This document shows positions 18,637 through 26,976 of a stretch of DNA of 64,000 nucleotides, piece by piece. The notes under the pieces were generated by a model. The model saw only the letters and a program-made list of their open reading frames with translations. It ran no database searches and was not told the origin of the DNA. Both the position numbers and the translations under genes were made by a program. The stretch comes from Streptomyces sp. V3I8 (GTDB taxonomy: Bacteria; Actinomycetota; Actinomycetes; Streptomycetales; Streptomycetaceae), in the NCBI RefSeq assembly GCF_030817535.1, contig NZ_JAUSZL010000002.1:3534001-3598000 (forward strand), written 5' to 3'. The stretch's first letter is position 1. Every line of letters starts with the position of its first letter.

Positions 18637-19326
18637 TCAGCCGCGGGCCTGGTTCCGCCGGGTCAGCCACAGCACGCCCGCCGCGCCCGCCAGCAGTACG
18701 GTGCCGCCGAACGTGCCGAGGGCGATCGCGGAGTCCTCGGGACCGGTCCGCGGCAGTTCGCCGTCGCCCGCCGCGGCGTCCTGGGAGGAGCCCGTGGTGC
18801 CGCCGCCGGATGCCGTGACGTCCAGGGTCAGTGAGGGTCCCGGGCTGTTGGAGGGCGTGCACGTGGTGGTCGTGCCGAGCGCCCCGATGGTCAGCACGCC
18901 CGCGGTGAAGGTGACCTTGCCGGTCTTCTTCGGGGTGTACGTCCCGGTCAGATCGGTGATCTTGATGGGGGTGTTGGCGGGTATCGCCTCCGGGTTGGCC
19001 GGACCCTTGACCGGTACGGTGCCGCTGTCGGCGCCGCCGAGCCTGATGACGGCGCTCGGGTTCATCGCCCCCTTGCCCAGTTCGACGGGGCTGGAGGAGA
19101 CGCCCTTCTCGAAGGTCATCGTGAGCCGGTAGCCGCTGCCGTCCTTGACACTCCTGATGTCGATGGGCGAGACGGCGGACTTGTCACCGATCGGCGTCTT
19201 GCACTGGTAGTTGACGTCCACCACGTCGGCCCGGGCTGCGGGGGCGGCCATCAGCACCGCCGAGCCGGCCAGGGCCGCGGCGGACGCGAGCGCGGCGGTT
19301 CGTTTCTGGTACGTCCGGTATGACAC
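18637..19326 (-). CDS. Secreted cell-wall protein with LPRTG sorting signal
   Basis: The 229-residue secreted protein has a signal peptide (residues 1-33, ending ARA), then a beta-rich region of about 130 residues starting DVVDVNYQCKTPIG. A Gly/Ser linker follows, and the C-terminus is a complete sortase signal: LPRTGP, a hydrophobic stretch (AIALGTFGGTVLLAGAAGVLWL) and the basic tail TRRNQARG. It should be cleaved between T and G and linked to peptidoglycan by a sortase encoded elsewhere. The two cysteines of the beta domain (in YQCK and TTCTPS) may form a disulfide. The partner gene downstream encodes a membrane protein of matching topology. Confidence 0.85.
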   Translation of the reverse strand: MSYRTYQKRTAALASAAALAGSAVLMAAPAARADVVDVNYQCKTPIGDKSAVSPIDIRSVKDGSGYRLTMTFEKGVSSSPVELGKGAMNPSAVIRLGGADSGTVPVKGPANPEAIPANTPIKITDLTGTYTPKKTGKVTFTAGVLTIGALGTTTTCTPSNSPGPSLTLDVTASGGGTTGSSQDAAAGDGELPRTGPEDSAIALGTFGGTVLLAGAAGVLWLTRRNQARG

Positions 19327-19665
19327 GGTCCCTCATTCCCGCAGGCGTTCCTGACACCGTCCCGACACGGTTCCTGACGGAACATCAGATCGGCCGTCAA
19401 GGTACGCCCGACACCTCACCGAGGGAAGACAAAACGCGCGCCGGATCGCAGGGATCCAACGCGCGCGAACAAACGACGAGCGCCCCGGAGGACAACCACC
19501 CACCGCACGACAGGCGCCCCGAAGCGCAAGCGAGCACCGCACGACGAGCGCCTCGAAGGGGCGCGGGAAACTGCGCGACCAGCCCCCACCGGGCCCCACC
19601 GGGCCCACGCACGAACAAGCGGCAAGCGAACACCACCGCCGCCGACGCCGATCCACGGCGGAGCG
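19327..19665. other. Intergenic region with one dispersed repeat
   Basis: This gap separates the LPRTG gene start from the RsbW-like gene stop, both on the minus strand, so it must hold the promoter of the surface operon. It contains a repeat copy at 19557 and several imperfect CGCACGA-containing repeats (about 19490-19560). No conserved coding frame was seen. Confidence 0.4.
19557..19576 (+). repeat. Copy of the AGGGGCGCGGGGAACTGCGC element (one mismatch)
   Basis: The copy reads AGGGGCGCGGGAAACTGCGC and is followed by GACCAGCCCCCACCGG, the extended consensus flank. Confidence 0.8.
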
Positions 19666-20169
19666 TTACGCCGACGCCCCGAGCTCCGCCCAGACCGTCT
19701 TCCCGGCGACTCCGGCCGTACGGATCACACCCCAGTCCAGACACAGCCGCTGCACGATGAACATGCCGTGACCGCCGGGCCGCCCGGCCCGGTGCGGGGT
19801 GCGCGGCGCGGGCTGTCCCGCACCCCGGTCGGAGACCTCGATCCGCAGCACCTTCTTGTCGCAGGAGATCCAGAGCTCGTCCGGTCCCTCCGCGTGCAGA
19901 CAGGCGTTGGTGACGAGCTCGGAGACGACCAGCAGGACGTCCTCGGCCGCGGCCCGCTGGTCGGCGGTGTCCGCGGGGAGCCAGCCCCACTCGTACAGTG
20001 CCTGGCGGGCGAAGTCGCGGGCGAGGGGAACGACCCCGCTCTGCCCTTCGAAGTTCAGCCGGCGGTCCCGACGCCCGGCCGGCGTACCGCCCGGAGAGGT
20101 CCCGGAAGCGCCGCCGTCACCCGGTTCCGGGCCGCGGTCGCCCGGCGAGTAAGGCCGGGTGGTGCTCAT
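19666..20169 (-). CDS. prsI: RsbW-like anti-sigma factor / serine kinase of the SigI module
   Basis: The 167-residue protein is a GHKL-ATPase anti-sigma factor. After a disordered Pro/Gly-rich N-terminus of about 40 residues it has VVSELVTNACLH (N box, near 87), VSDRGAGQP (G1) and GRPGGHGMFIVQRLC (G2). Such proteins hold a SigB-type sigma factor or phosphorylate a STAS antagonist. It lies beside an anti-anti-sigma gene (same strand) and the sigI gene (divergent), matching the prsI-arsI-sigI set as I remember it from S. coelicolor. The gene symbol rests on this context. Confidence 0.8.
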   Translation of the reverse strand: MSTTRPYSPGDRGPEPGDGGASGTSPGGTPAGRRDRRLNFEGQSGVVPLARDFARQALYEWGWLPADTADQRAAAEDVLLVVSELVTNACLHAEGPDELWISCDKKVLRIEVSDRGAGQPAPRTPHRAGRPGGHGMFIVQRLCLDWGVIRTAGVAGKTVWAELGASA

Positions 20170-20447
20170 CAGCGCTTCACCTCACCGATTCACCAGTTCA
20201 TGATTCAAGACTTGGGTCCCAGCACACTCAGCACGCCGTAACAGCTTCGGACACTCGGGGTCAGGGAGTGGTCCGGGACTGCCGCGCGGTCGCCGTTCGG
20301 TCTGTTGACATATTCAGGATGTCTCCTGCCCGACCGAACCGTCAGAACACCCACTTATTCGGTACGGATGATGTGACTCTGATAACGCGTTGATCACATA
20401 GAGGCAACCGAGACATAACTCTGCCGCAGAACGGCCCCTCGGGGCGC

Positions 20448-20927
20448 CTATTCACCGCGATCGGCCGCGGGCCCACCGGGCCCGGACGCACCGTCCCCGG
20501 ACTTCGCGGCTCCGGCCCCGTCCACCCCGGCCCCGTCCGCTCCGGAGCCACCGGCTCCGCTGCCGGCCAGAGCCGCCTCGAGCGTGTCGTGCACGGTGAA
20601 GACGGCTTCGGCCCCGGTGATCTCGAAGACCCGGGCCACCACCGGCAGCATGCCCGCCAGGTGGACCCCGCCGCCCGCCTCCTCGGCCCGCAGACGGGCA
20701 CCGAGCAGTACGTTCAAGCCCGTGGAGTCGCAGAACTCCAGTCGTGAGCAATCCACGACCAAGCGCGCGAACCCGCGGTCGAGGCAGTCCTCGACCGGTT
20801 CGCGCAGAAGATCTGCCGTGTGGTGATCCAACTCACCCGCCGGGGTGATGACGGCACTAGTGCCCTCTTCTCGCACCTCGACCAGAAGCCGGCCCGACTG
20901 TGCGCTGCCGACCGTCCCGCGGTCCAT
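20448..20927 (-). CDS. arsI: STAS-domain anti-anti-sigma factor of the SigI module
   Basis: The 159-residue protein has a STAS domain at about residues 15-118: VITPAGELDHHTADLLREPV, then LVVDCSRLEFCDSTGLNVLLGA. The serine in CDSTGLNV is the site phosphorylated in SpoIIAA/RsbV-type proteins. The last 40 residues are a low-complexity Ala/Gly/Asp tail, not needed for the fold. It likely frees SigI by binding the RsbW-like protein encoded just downstream. The ATG start was chosen where homology begins; a longer open frame upstream is antisense to sigI. Confidence 0.82.
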   Translation of the reverse strand: MDRGTVGSAQSGRLLVEVREEGTSAVITPAGELDHHTADLLREPVEDCLDRGFARLVVDCSRLEFCDSTGLNVLLGARLRAEEAGGGVHLAGMLPVVARVFEITGAEAVFTVHDTLEAALAGSGAGGSGADGAGVDGAGAAKSGDGASGPGGPAADRGE

Positions 20928-21177
20928 GCCGTCTCTCTCTTCCGACCGTTGTGGTTGTTGATTGACGCCCTCGAACCCTACGCCTTCTCTGCACACTCCG
21001 ACACCCGAACAACCGCCAAGAATCGGACATTTCACCACAAAAGTCACTTGCGATGAAGTCACGAAAGCGGGTAGGGCTAGTAGTGACAGTTTTCGACACG
21101 GCCGGCTTGGAGGCGCCGCACACCGCAGTGCACGTATTGGCATCGGCAGCCATATGCCGAGAACGATGGAGGACATC

Positions 21178-22080
21178 ATGTCACCCCGGCTCGACGAATC
21201 GCATACCCAGAAGGCGACGTCGACACGCCCCCCGGAACGACTGGAAGAAGGCACGTCCGCCGACGGGAACGCCGGCCTGGCCGGACTTCCGGAGATCCCC
21301 CCCTTCGCCGAGGTGGGACCGGTGGATGCGCGGGCCCTGTCCAAGACCCTCTTCGAGCGGCTGGAGTCGCTGGAGGAAGGGACGTCCGAATACTCGTACG
21401 TCCGCAACACACTGGTCGAACTGAACCTCGCCCTGGTGAAGTTCGCCGCCTCCCGGTTCCGCTCCCGCAGCGAGCCGATGGAGGACATCATCCAGGTCGG
21501 CACCATCGGTCTGATCAAGGCGATCGACCGCTTCGAGCTCAGCCGCGGCGTCGAGTTCCCGACCTTCGCGATGCCGACCATCGTCGGCGAGGTCAAGCGC
21601 TTCTTCCGTGACACGTCATGGTCCGTGCGCGTGCCGCGCAGGCTGCAGGAACTCCGCCTCGACCTGGCCAAGGCGGGCGACGAACTCGCACAGCAACTGG
21701 ACCGCGCTCCGACGGTGGGAGAGCTGGCGGAGCGTCTGGGGCTGTCGAACGACGAGGTCGTCGAGGGCATGGCGGCGTCCAACGCCTACACGGCCAGTTC
21801 ACTGGACGCCCAGCCCGAGGAGGACGACTCCGAGGGCGCGCTGGCGGACCGCATCGGCTACGAGGACCACGGGCTCGAGGGCATCGAGTACATCGAGTCG
21901 CTGAAGCCGATGATCGCCCGGCTCCCGCAGCGCGACCGGCAGATCCTGTCGCTGCGCTTCGTCGCCAACATGACCCAGTCGGAGATCGGCGAGGAGCTCG
22001 GCATCTCGCAGATGCACGTGTCGCGACTGCTGTCGCGGACGCTGGTGCGCCTGCGCAAGGGCCTGACCCTCGAGGAGTAA
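21178..22080 (+). CDS. sigI: SigB/SigF-family RNA polymerase sigma factor
   Basis: The 300-residue group 3 sigma factor has region 2 (NLALVKFAASRFRSRSEPMEDIIQVGTIGLIKAIDRFELSRG, given here only to locate region 2.1-2.3), the SigB-type TFAMPTIVGEVKRFFRD in 2.4, region 3 (APTVGELAERLGLSNDEVVEG) and region 4 (LPQRDRQILSLRFVANMTQSEIGEELGISQMHVSRLL). It directs polymerase to stress or development promoters. Of three in-frame ATGs, the chosen one has GGAGG seven bases upstream. It is divergent from the arsI-prsI pair, which suits the SigI identification. Confidence 0.85.
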   Translation: MSPRLDESHTQKATSTRPPERLEEGTSADGNAGLAGLPEIPPFAEVGPVDARALSKTLFERLESLEEGTSEYSYVRNTLVELNLALVKFAASRFRSRSEPMEDIIQVGTIGLIKAIDRFELSRGVEFPTFAMPTIVGEVKRFFRDTSWSVRVPRRLQELRLDLAKAGDELAQQLDRAPTVGELAERLGLSNDEVVEGMAASNAYTASSLDAQPEEDDSEGALADRIGYEDHGLEGIEYIESLKPMIARLPQRDRQILSLRFVANMTQSEIGEELGISQMHVSRLLSRTLVRLRKGLTLEE

Positions 22081-22112
22081 CGCCTCCGCAGGCGGTTGCA
22101 CACGGCGCACAC

Positions 22113-22142
22113 GGGGCCGAACCGGACGTCCGGTTCGGCCCC
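22113..22142. terminator. Perfect 30-bp palindrome downstream of sigI
   Basis: Two 15-base arms (GGGGCCGAACCGGAC / GTCCGGTTCGGCCCC) meet without a loop, 33 bases after the sigI stop. A hairpin terminator is the simplest reading, serving sigI and possibly the convergent small gene. Confidence 0.7.
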
Positions 22143-22166
22143 ACGCGCGTGGCAGCCCGCTGCCCC

Positions 22167-22415
22167 TCAGGCCCCTTCGACGAACAGCTCTTCGGCGTGG
22201 TCGACCTGGTAGGAGCGCTCCAGCCAGACGCCGAGTTCGTCCATGTCGGTGGAGGAGAGAACGCGCTCACGGACGGCGTCCGGCACGTCGATCCGGCGCC
22301 ACCGAAGATTACGCAGAACGCTCTCCGCCCTCTCCTGAGCCCGGCCCTCTTCACGGCCCTCTTCGCGCACCTGCTCGGCAAGCGGGTGCCGCCAGAAGTA
22401 CTGGATCGCCGTCAT
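22167..22415 (-). pseudogene. Short C-terminal relic of a Rpn/PD-(D/E)XK transposase-nuclease-like family
   Basis: The 82-residue frame has the look of the C-terminal end of a longer Streptomyces family: a REEGREEGRAQERAESVLRNL coiled region, then a small helical end (DVPDAVRERVLSSTDMDELGVWLERSYQVDHAEELF). Full-length relatives, as I recall them, are near 280-300 residues with a nuclease domain in front, which is missing here. A fair RBS (GGAGGG) precedes the ATG, so it may still be translated. It is either a remnant or a small independent protein. Confidence 0.5.
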
Positions 22416-22450
22416 CAGGTCCCTCCGTCAACTCCGACATGATCAACGAG

Positions 22451-22882
22451 TTACGCGGCGGCCAGGTCGCACCACACGTACTTGCCGCGGTTGCCGAGCC
22501 TGAACAGCGGCTGCCAGCCCCAGGCGTCGGAGCAGGCACGGACCAGGTGGAGCCCCCGTCCGCTCTCGGCATCCACCGGACCCGTTGGCCCTCCGGGCGG
22601 CTCGGGCGGCTCGGGGTCCGCGTCCCACGCCCCGATCTGCAGGACCCCCACCGCCCAGTGGACGCGGAGGCTCGCGGGGCCCTTGGTGTGCAGTACGGCG
22701 TTGGCGACGAGTTCCGCCGCGAGGAGTTCGGCGGTGTCGGCGAGCCGGATCAGCCCGTGCAGGGTGAGGATCAGGCGGAGGGTGCGACGGCAGACGGTGA
22801 CGGCGCGGAGATCGTTGGGGATGCAGATGGAGTACTCCCAGGGTTCGAGCGATTCGAGTGGTTCGAGCTCGTTCTCGGGCAT
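22451..22882 (-). CDS. GHKL ATPase-like regulatory protein (RsbW-type fold)
   Basis: The 143-residue protein has LLAAELVANAVLHTKGPA (N box), IGAWDADPEPP in place of a clean G1 box, and ESGRGLHLVRACSDAWGW (G2). This matches the small ATPase-like proteins that accompany DUF5753 regulators and DUF397 proteins in Streptomyces (the abaA/whiJ type clusters). It is divergent from such a regulator, with an AT-rich palindrome between. It may be an anti-sigma or signalling partner; ATP binding may be weakened since the G1 motif is poor. Confidence 0.78.
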   Translation of the reverse strand: MPENELEPLESLEPWEYSICIPNDLRAVTVCRRTLRLILTLHGLIRLADTAELLAAELVANAVLHTKGPASLRVHWAVGVLQIGAWDADPEPPEPPGGPTGPVDAESGRGLHLVRACSDAWGWQPLFRLGNRGKYVWCDLAAA

Positions 22883-23000
22883 GCGTCAGCTCCGGGGTGG
22901 GGTGATGGACGGGTCGCACGGGCGGTGGCAGGGCCGTAGCCGCCACGGCAGGACGGAGCGGTGCGCTTCCGCACCGTGTACGTTGCGTGACCGACGGTAG

Positions 23001-23016
23001 GGCATTAATTAATGCC
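23001..23016. promoter_or_regulatory. AT-rich perfect palindrome, candidate operator
   Basis: GGCATTAATTAATGCC is a 16-base perfect palindrome and the only such AT-rich one I saw. It lies in the divergent gap between the ATPase-like gene and the XRE regulator, 72 bases before the regulator ATG. It is a good candidate site for that regulator. Confidence 0.6.
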
Positions 23017-23087
23017 GCTGCAACAGGCTGCGTAACCTGCCACTCGTACGTGGCTCATCCGCGGAGCTGTCGGGAATGGGAGGGCAT

Positions 23088-23939
23088 ATGCCACCGAGGA
23101 GTCATCCCACGGCGCGCCAGGCGCGTCTGGGGACCGAACTGCGCAGGCTGCGCGAGGCTGCGGGCCTGAAGGCACGCGACGTCGCGGCGTTCCTCAACTC
23201 CACCTCGACGCAGATGAGTCAGATGGAAGCGGGCATCGCAGGCGTCAGCGCGGAGCGCATCCGACGCCTGGCGGCGCATTACGCCTGCACGGACGAAGCA
23301 CTCATCGAGGCACTCACGACCATGGCGGGCGAGCGCACACGCGGTTGGTGGGACGAGTACCGCGGAGTCCTGCCCCAGGTGAACCTCGATGTGGCCGAGG
23401 CGGAACACCACGCGACGTTCCTGCGGGAGGTCGTCATCACGCATGTTCCCGGACTGCTGCAGACACCGGACTACGCTCGGGCGATCTTCGGCTACATGCG
23501 TCCGGAACTGCCGGAGAGCGAGCTGGCGCCCCGGGTGGAGCACCGGATGAAACGGCACGCGGTCATCGAGGGCGACAGCCCACCCCCGTACGAGACGATC
23601 ATCCACGAGTTCGCGCTACGGATCCGTGTGGCCGACCGCAAGGCTTCTGCCGCTCAACTCCGCCACATCCTGGCCGAGATCGAGCAAGGGCACGCCACCG
23701 TACGTGTCGTCCCGACCGATCAGGACGACTTCGCCGGAGCGGGAGCCTCGATGCTGTACTTGGGCGGCCCGCTGGCCCAACTGGACACCGGGCTCAAGGA
23801 CACTCCCGGCGGAACCATGTTCATCGACGCCGCAGCACAGCTGGAACAGCTCCGAACACTCTTCCGTAAGGTGGAGAAGGCGTCCATGGAACCCTCGGCG
23901 TCACGCGACTTCATCCACCACCTGACAAAGGAACTGTGA
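23088..23939 (+). CDS. XRE-family regulator with DUF5753 (WhiJ-like)
   Basis: The 283-residue protein has an N-terminal Cro/CI helix-turn-helix (LGTELRRLREAAGLKARDVAAFLNSTSTQMSQMEAG, residues about 12-50) and a DUF5753 domain over the rest, with the typical ITHVPGLLQTPDYARAIF near residue 115 and a C-terminal FIDAAAQLEQLRTLFRKVEKASM. This is the WhiJ-like family, abundant in Streptomyces, where members act with small DUF397 proteins to control development or secondary metabolism. The second of two nearby ATGs was chosen because GGGAGGG lies just before it. The DUF397 gene follows immediately. Confidence 0.92.
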   Translation: MPPRSHPTARQARLGTELRRLREAAGLKARDVAAFLNSTSTQMSQMEAGIAGVSAERIRRLAAHYACTDEALIEALTTMAGERTRGWWDEYRGVLPQVNLDVAEAEHHATFLREVVITHVPGLLQTPDYARAIFGYMRPELPESELAPRVEHRMKRHAVIEGDSPPPYETIIHEFALRIRVADRKASAAQLRHILAEIEQGHATVRVVPTDQDDFAGAGASMLYLGGPLAQLDTGLKDTPGGTMFIDAAAQLEQLRTLFRKVEKASMEPSASRDFIHHLTKEL

Positions 23940-23947
23940 GGCGCGCC

Positions 23948-24184
23948 ATGAGCCGATCCCTGCACTGGCAGAAGTCCACTTTCTCCGACGGCGGCGAAGG
24001 CAACACCTGCGTCGAGATCGCCAGCTCTCCCGGGACCCTCCGCCTCCGCGAGAGCGAAGCCCCCGACACCGAACTCACCACCGTGGCCGCCCCCATGGCC
24101 CACCTCATACGCAGCGTGAAGGCAGGCGGGTTCGGACAACAGGTCCTGGTGGAGATCGACGTGACGCCACGGCTCAGCTCATGA
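23948..24184 (+). CDS. DUF397 protein (partner of the XRE/DUF5753 regulator)
   Basis: The 78-residue DUF397 protein shows the family opening LHWQKSTFSDGGEGNTCVEIA and the middle LRLRESEAPDTEL. In S. coelicolor such proteins are thought to bind their cognate DUF5753 regulator and alter its DNA binding. It begins nine bases after the regulator stop. A GTG four codons earlier would overlap that stop by GTGA and is a possible start, but the ATG suits the family length. Its stop codon sits in TCATGA, which also contains the stop of the convergent gene. Confidence 0.9.
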   Translation: MSRSLHWQKSTFSDGGEGNTCVEIASSPGTLRLRESEAPDTELTTVAAPMAHLIRSVKAGGFGQQVLVEIDVTPRLSS

Positions 24185-24583
24185 GCCCAGATAAAAGCCC
24201 TCGTCCTCCTCGTCCGGCCGCGGTGGTGCAAACTGCCGCAGCTCGTCGTGCCGGATCATCCACATACGGAAGAACCCTTCCTCCTGATCCATCACCAGGA
24301 GCTGCACCAGGTTCGGCTCACGCCACGGCGTCTCGAACACTCGCCGCTTGAGGGCATCGAGGTCGGCATGGTTCAAAGCACCCGCCCACACCTCGCACTC
24401 AGGGTGCTTCCAGCCGCCCCATTGGTTGGTCTCAGGACTGGTGAGCGGCTTCAAGAAGCCGACCCCCTGGACCTCCGGTTGAGCACGACGAGGGGCGGCT
24501 GTCCGCAGCCACTCGCTCAGCGCCTCGACATTCGTACCGTCGGCAACGTCAACCGACATCATCACGTTCGCCACCCAGCTCAT
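24179..24583 (-). CDS. Hypothetical protein
   Basis: I do not recognise a named family in this 134-residue protein. It begins SWVANVMMSVDVADGTNVEALSEWL, has a Trp/Gly-rich middle (NQWGGWKHPECEVWAGALNHAD) and ends with an aromatic-rich region (GFFRMWMIRHDELRQF) and an acidic tail. It looks like a small soluble alpha/beta protein. Related hypothetical proteins occur in accessory regions of other Streptomyces, as I recall. A TACAAC hexamer seven bases before the ATG could make it leaderless. Confidence 0.7.
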   Translation of the reverse strand: MSWVANVMMSVDVADGTNVEALSEWLRTAAPRRAQPEVQGVGFLKPLTSPETNQWGGWKHPECEVWAGALNHADLDALKRRVFETPWREPNLVQLLVMDQEEGFFRMWMIRHDELRQFAPPRPDEEDEGFYLGS

Positions 24584-24732
24584 GGCGATCGTTGTACTGC
24601 AACATCCGGCGTCTCTGCCTGACTTTTACCCTCGCAGACCCCATCAGCGGCCGAGACGCTCCGCGGTCCACCTCGTCGAGGCAGATGCCTCCTCAGGAGT
24701 TCTCCTGTCCGGTGCCCGAAGCAGACTGTGGA

Positions 24733-25113
24733 TCAGCTAGCAGGGCGAGCGCTCCACGCGTTCTGGAGCGCCGGCTGCACGTCTTTCCCGAGAACGAGGT
24801 GCGTCGTCCTGTCCGGCAGGGTGGGCAGCTCGGCCCAGTGGGTCACGGTCTCGTCGCCGGCCAGACCGTGGGGCGGGCGGACGACCCCGTCGGAGTCGAC
24901 GAAGCAGTCCTTGTGTTCCGTCCCGTCCTCGCCGAAGTGCAGCGTCGTGAAGTACATCGGCCTCACCAGCCAGAACGCCTCTCCTGAAGCCGTACCGGAC
25001 CCGGCGCTGCCGGCCGGATACCGGCCCGTGATCGCCGCTGCCACCGGTACACCGTCCGCCGGCAGCCTCTCGCGTACGTCGACCCAGATCACCTGGCTGT
25101 TCAGATCCGCCAT
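24733..25113 (-). CDS. DUF551-like protein
   Basis: The 126-residue protein starts with VIWVDVRERLPADGVPVAAA and ends its core with ETVTHWAELPTLP. These match the W-x-x-V-x-x-R-L-P-x-x-G opening and the VTHWxxLPxxP ending of DUF551, a small family common in phages and mobile regions. Its function is unknown. The start with RBS GGAGGGG was preferred over an upstream ATG that lacks one. It sits in the accessory patch next to the Imm7 gene and is divergent from it. Confidence 0.7.
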   Translation of the reverse strand: MADLNSQVIWVDVRERLPADGVPVAAAITGRYPAGSAGSGTASGEAFWLVRPMYFTTLHFGEDGTEHKDCFVDSDGVVRPPHGLAGDETVTHWAELPTLPDRTTHLVLGKDVQPALQNAWSARPAS

Positions 25114-25231
25114 CCCGTTCCCCTCCTCACCCGAGCGCTCGGACAGCCACCTCCTGCCCTTGCGCCGGCACATCCGGTAGGACCGCCCAGCGCTTGTGCA
25201 GGTTGCCTGAGCGGGAAACAGGTCGTTTCAC

Positions 25232-25237
25232 TACGCT
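25232..25237 (+). promoter_or_regulatory. -10 element of a leaderless promoter (Imm7 gene)
   Basis: TACGCT followed by six bases (CACGGG) and the ATG. Confidence 0.6.
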
Positions 25238-25243
25238 CACGGG

Positions 25244-25645
25244 ATGTTCGAGTACCACGGCTGGATCACGGTCAGGGAAACCGCATCCGCTGATGACGGT
25301 GACGGTGAGACCCGTCTACGGCGGATCGTGGATGATCTGCGGCTTCTCATCGCCCGGATGGACAGCCCTTACCTGCTCGACCTCAGGTGGATGAACGGTG
25401 AGCCGTTCATCCACCTCGGCGGCTGTTCGAATCACCGGTCGTCGCCCGACGTTGCCCAACTGTTCGAGCATGTGGCCGTGGTCGCTCCTGGTTCCTACGG
25501 GCTTCTCCACGTTCTCGACGACGAGGACCCGGACCACGAGAACGAGGTACGCGTGCTCAGGCTCGTTCGGGGCGCGGTCACGCAGCACACGGAGGCGCTG
25601 CTGTCCCCCTGCATCCCGACGGTGGAAGATCCGTCCGCCGGCTGA
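25244..25645 (+). CDS. Imm7-family immunity protein (orphan)
   Basis: The 133-residue protein begins FEYHGWITVRETA and continues with LRRIVDDLRLLIARM, YLLDLRWMNGEPFIHLGG and YGLLHVLDDEDPDHENEVRVLRLVRG. This is the Imm7 pattern, a family that protects against polymorphic or contact-dependent toxins. No toxin gene is next to it, so it is an orphan immunity gene, possibly protective against neighbouring strains. Related proteins are often orphan in Streptomyces. The start is supported by a leaderless-type -10. It lies convergent with hutI. Confidence 0.75.
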   Translation: MFEYHGWITVRETASADDGDGETRLRRIVDDLRLLIARMDSPYLLDLRWMNGEPFIHLGGCSNHRSSPDVAQLFEHVAVVAPGSYGLLHVLDDEDPDHENEVRVLRLVRGAVTQHTEALLSPCIPTVEDPSAG

Positions 25646-25687
25646 GGCATCTCGGGCGGATCACGCCCGGAGCCGGAGCCGGATCAC

Positions 25688-26911
25688 TCATGATCCGGCG
25701 TCGGTCCGTCGTCCGGAGACCTCGGCGCCCTCGCGCCACACCGCTGACACCAGCGGCACCCCCGGCCGGTACGCCAGGTGCACGTGGCTCGGGGCGTCGA
25801 GTACGAGGAGGTCGGCCCGGGCGCCCGGGACCAGGCGGCCGATGTCGTCGCGCCGCAGGGCCGCGGCCCCGCCCGCCGTGGCGGACCACACCGCCTCGTC
25901 CGGGGTCATCCCCATGTCCCGTACCGCCAGCGCGATGCAGAACGGGACGGAGGACGTGAAGGACGAGCCCGGATTGCAGTCCGTCGAGAGGGCGACCGTG
26001 GCGCCCGCGTCGAGCAGCCGGCGGGCGTCGGGCCACTTCGCGCGGGTGGAGAACTCGGCGCCGGGCAGCAGCGTGGCCACCGTGCCGCCGTTCGCGAGGG
26101 CGTCTACGTCGGCATCGGTCAGGTGGGTGCAGTGGTCGGCGCTGGCCGCGTCCAGTTCCACCGCGAGCTGCACTCCGGGGCCGTACGAGAGCTGGTTGGC
26201 GTGGATGCGCGGGTGCAGGCCCTTGGCCCTGCCCGCCGTGAGGATCGCGCGGGCCTGGTCCCCGTCGAAGGCGCCCTTCTCGCAGAACACGTCGATCCAA
26301 CGGGCGTACGGGGCGCAGGCGTCGAGCATCTCGCCGGTGACGAGCGCGACGTACCCGGCCGGGTCGTCCGCGTGGTCCGGGGGGACGATGTGCGCGCCGA
26401 GGTAGGTGACCTCGTCGGTGTGGGCGGACGCGATGCGCAGGGCCCGTGCCTCGTCCTGGACCGTCAGCCCGTAGCCGGACTTCGTCTCGAACGTGGTCGT
26501 GCCCTGGCGCAGCGCCTCGTCGAGGTGACGGGTGAGGGTGCGCTCCAGCTCCCGGTCCGTCGCGGCGCGGGTGGCGGCGACGGTCGTGCGGATGCCGCCC
26601 GCGCTGTAGGCGCGGCCGGACATGCGGGCGTTGAACTCCTGCGTGCGGTCGCCCGCGAAGACGAGGTGCGAGTGGGAGTCGACGAAGCCGGGGATCACCG
26701 CGCGTCCACCGGCGTCGACCCGATTGTCAGTGGCGGGTGCTTCTCTTGAATCACCGGTCCACGCGATGCGGTCGCCGTCGATGACGACGGCCGCGTCCTG
26801 GATCAGACCGAGAGCGGATCCGTCACCGGAGGAGGGATCGTTGGTGACCAGACTGGCGATGTTGGTGATGAGGGTCGTACTGGTGCCGGTGGTGTCGGTC
26901 GGGCTGCTCAT
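25688..26911 (-). CDS. hutI: Imidazolonepropionase HutI
   Basis: The 407-residue amidohydrolase opens the imidazolone ring to give formimidoylglutamate, the third step of histidine degradation. Metal ligands are in [18 protein letters not shown] near residue 80 (HxH), with [18 protein letters not shown], and [14 protein letters not shown] holding the late aspartate. The ATG with AAGGA 6 bases upstream was chosen because it begins an N-terminus of normal length. It is the last gene of the hutU-M20-hutF-hutI cluster, 65 bases behind hutF. Confidence 0.96.
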   Translation of the reverse strand: MSSPTDTTGTSTTLITNIASLVTNDPSSGDGSALGLIQDAAVVIDGDRIAWTGDSREAPATDNRVDAGGRAVIPGFVDSHSHLVFAGDRTQEFNARMSGRAYSAGGIRTTVAATRAATDRELERTLTRHLDEALRQGTTTFETKSGYGLTVQDEARALRIASAHTDEVTYLGAHIVPPDHADDPAGYVALVTGEMLDACAPYARWIDVFCEKGAFDGDQARAILTAGRAKGLHPRIHANQLSYGPGVQLAVELDAASADHCTHLTDADVDALANGGTVATLLPGAEFSTRAKWPDARRLLDAGATVALSTDCNPGSSFTSSVPFCIALAVRDMGMTPDEAVWSATAGGAAALRRDDIGRLVPGARADLLVLDAPSHVHLAYRPGVPLVSAVWREGAEVSGRRTDAGS

Positions 26912-26976
26912 GGCGTCCTTGAGGGTGATCGGGGCGGTCGGCACGACAGGGGCGGGGGCCGGAGCCGGGGCGCGGC

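Noticed and set aside
22113..25645. Prophage or integrative element
   Set aside because: No integrase, attachment repeats, tRNA target or structural genes were found, so a mobile element call is not justified.
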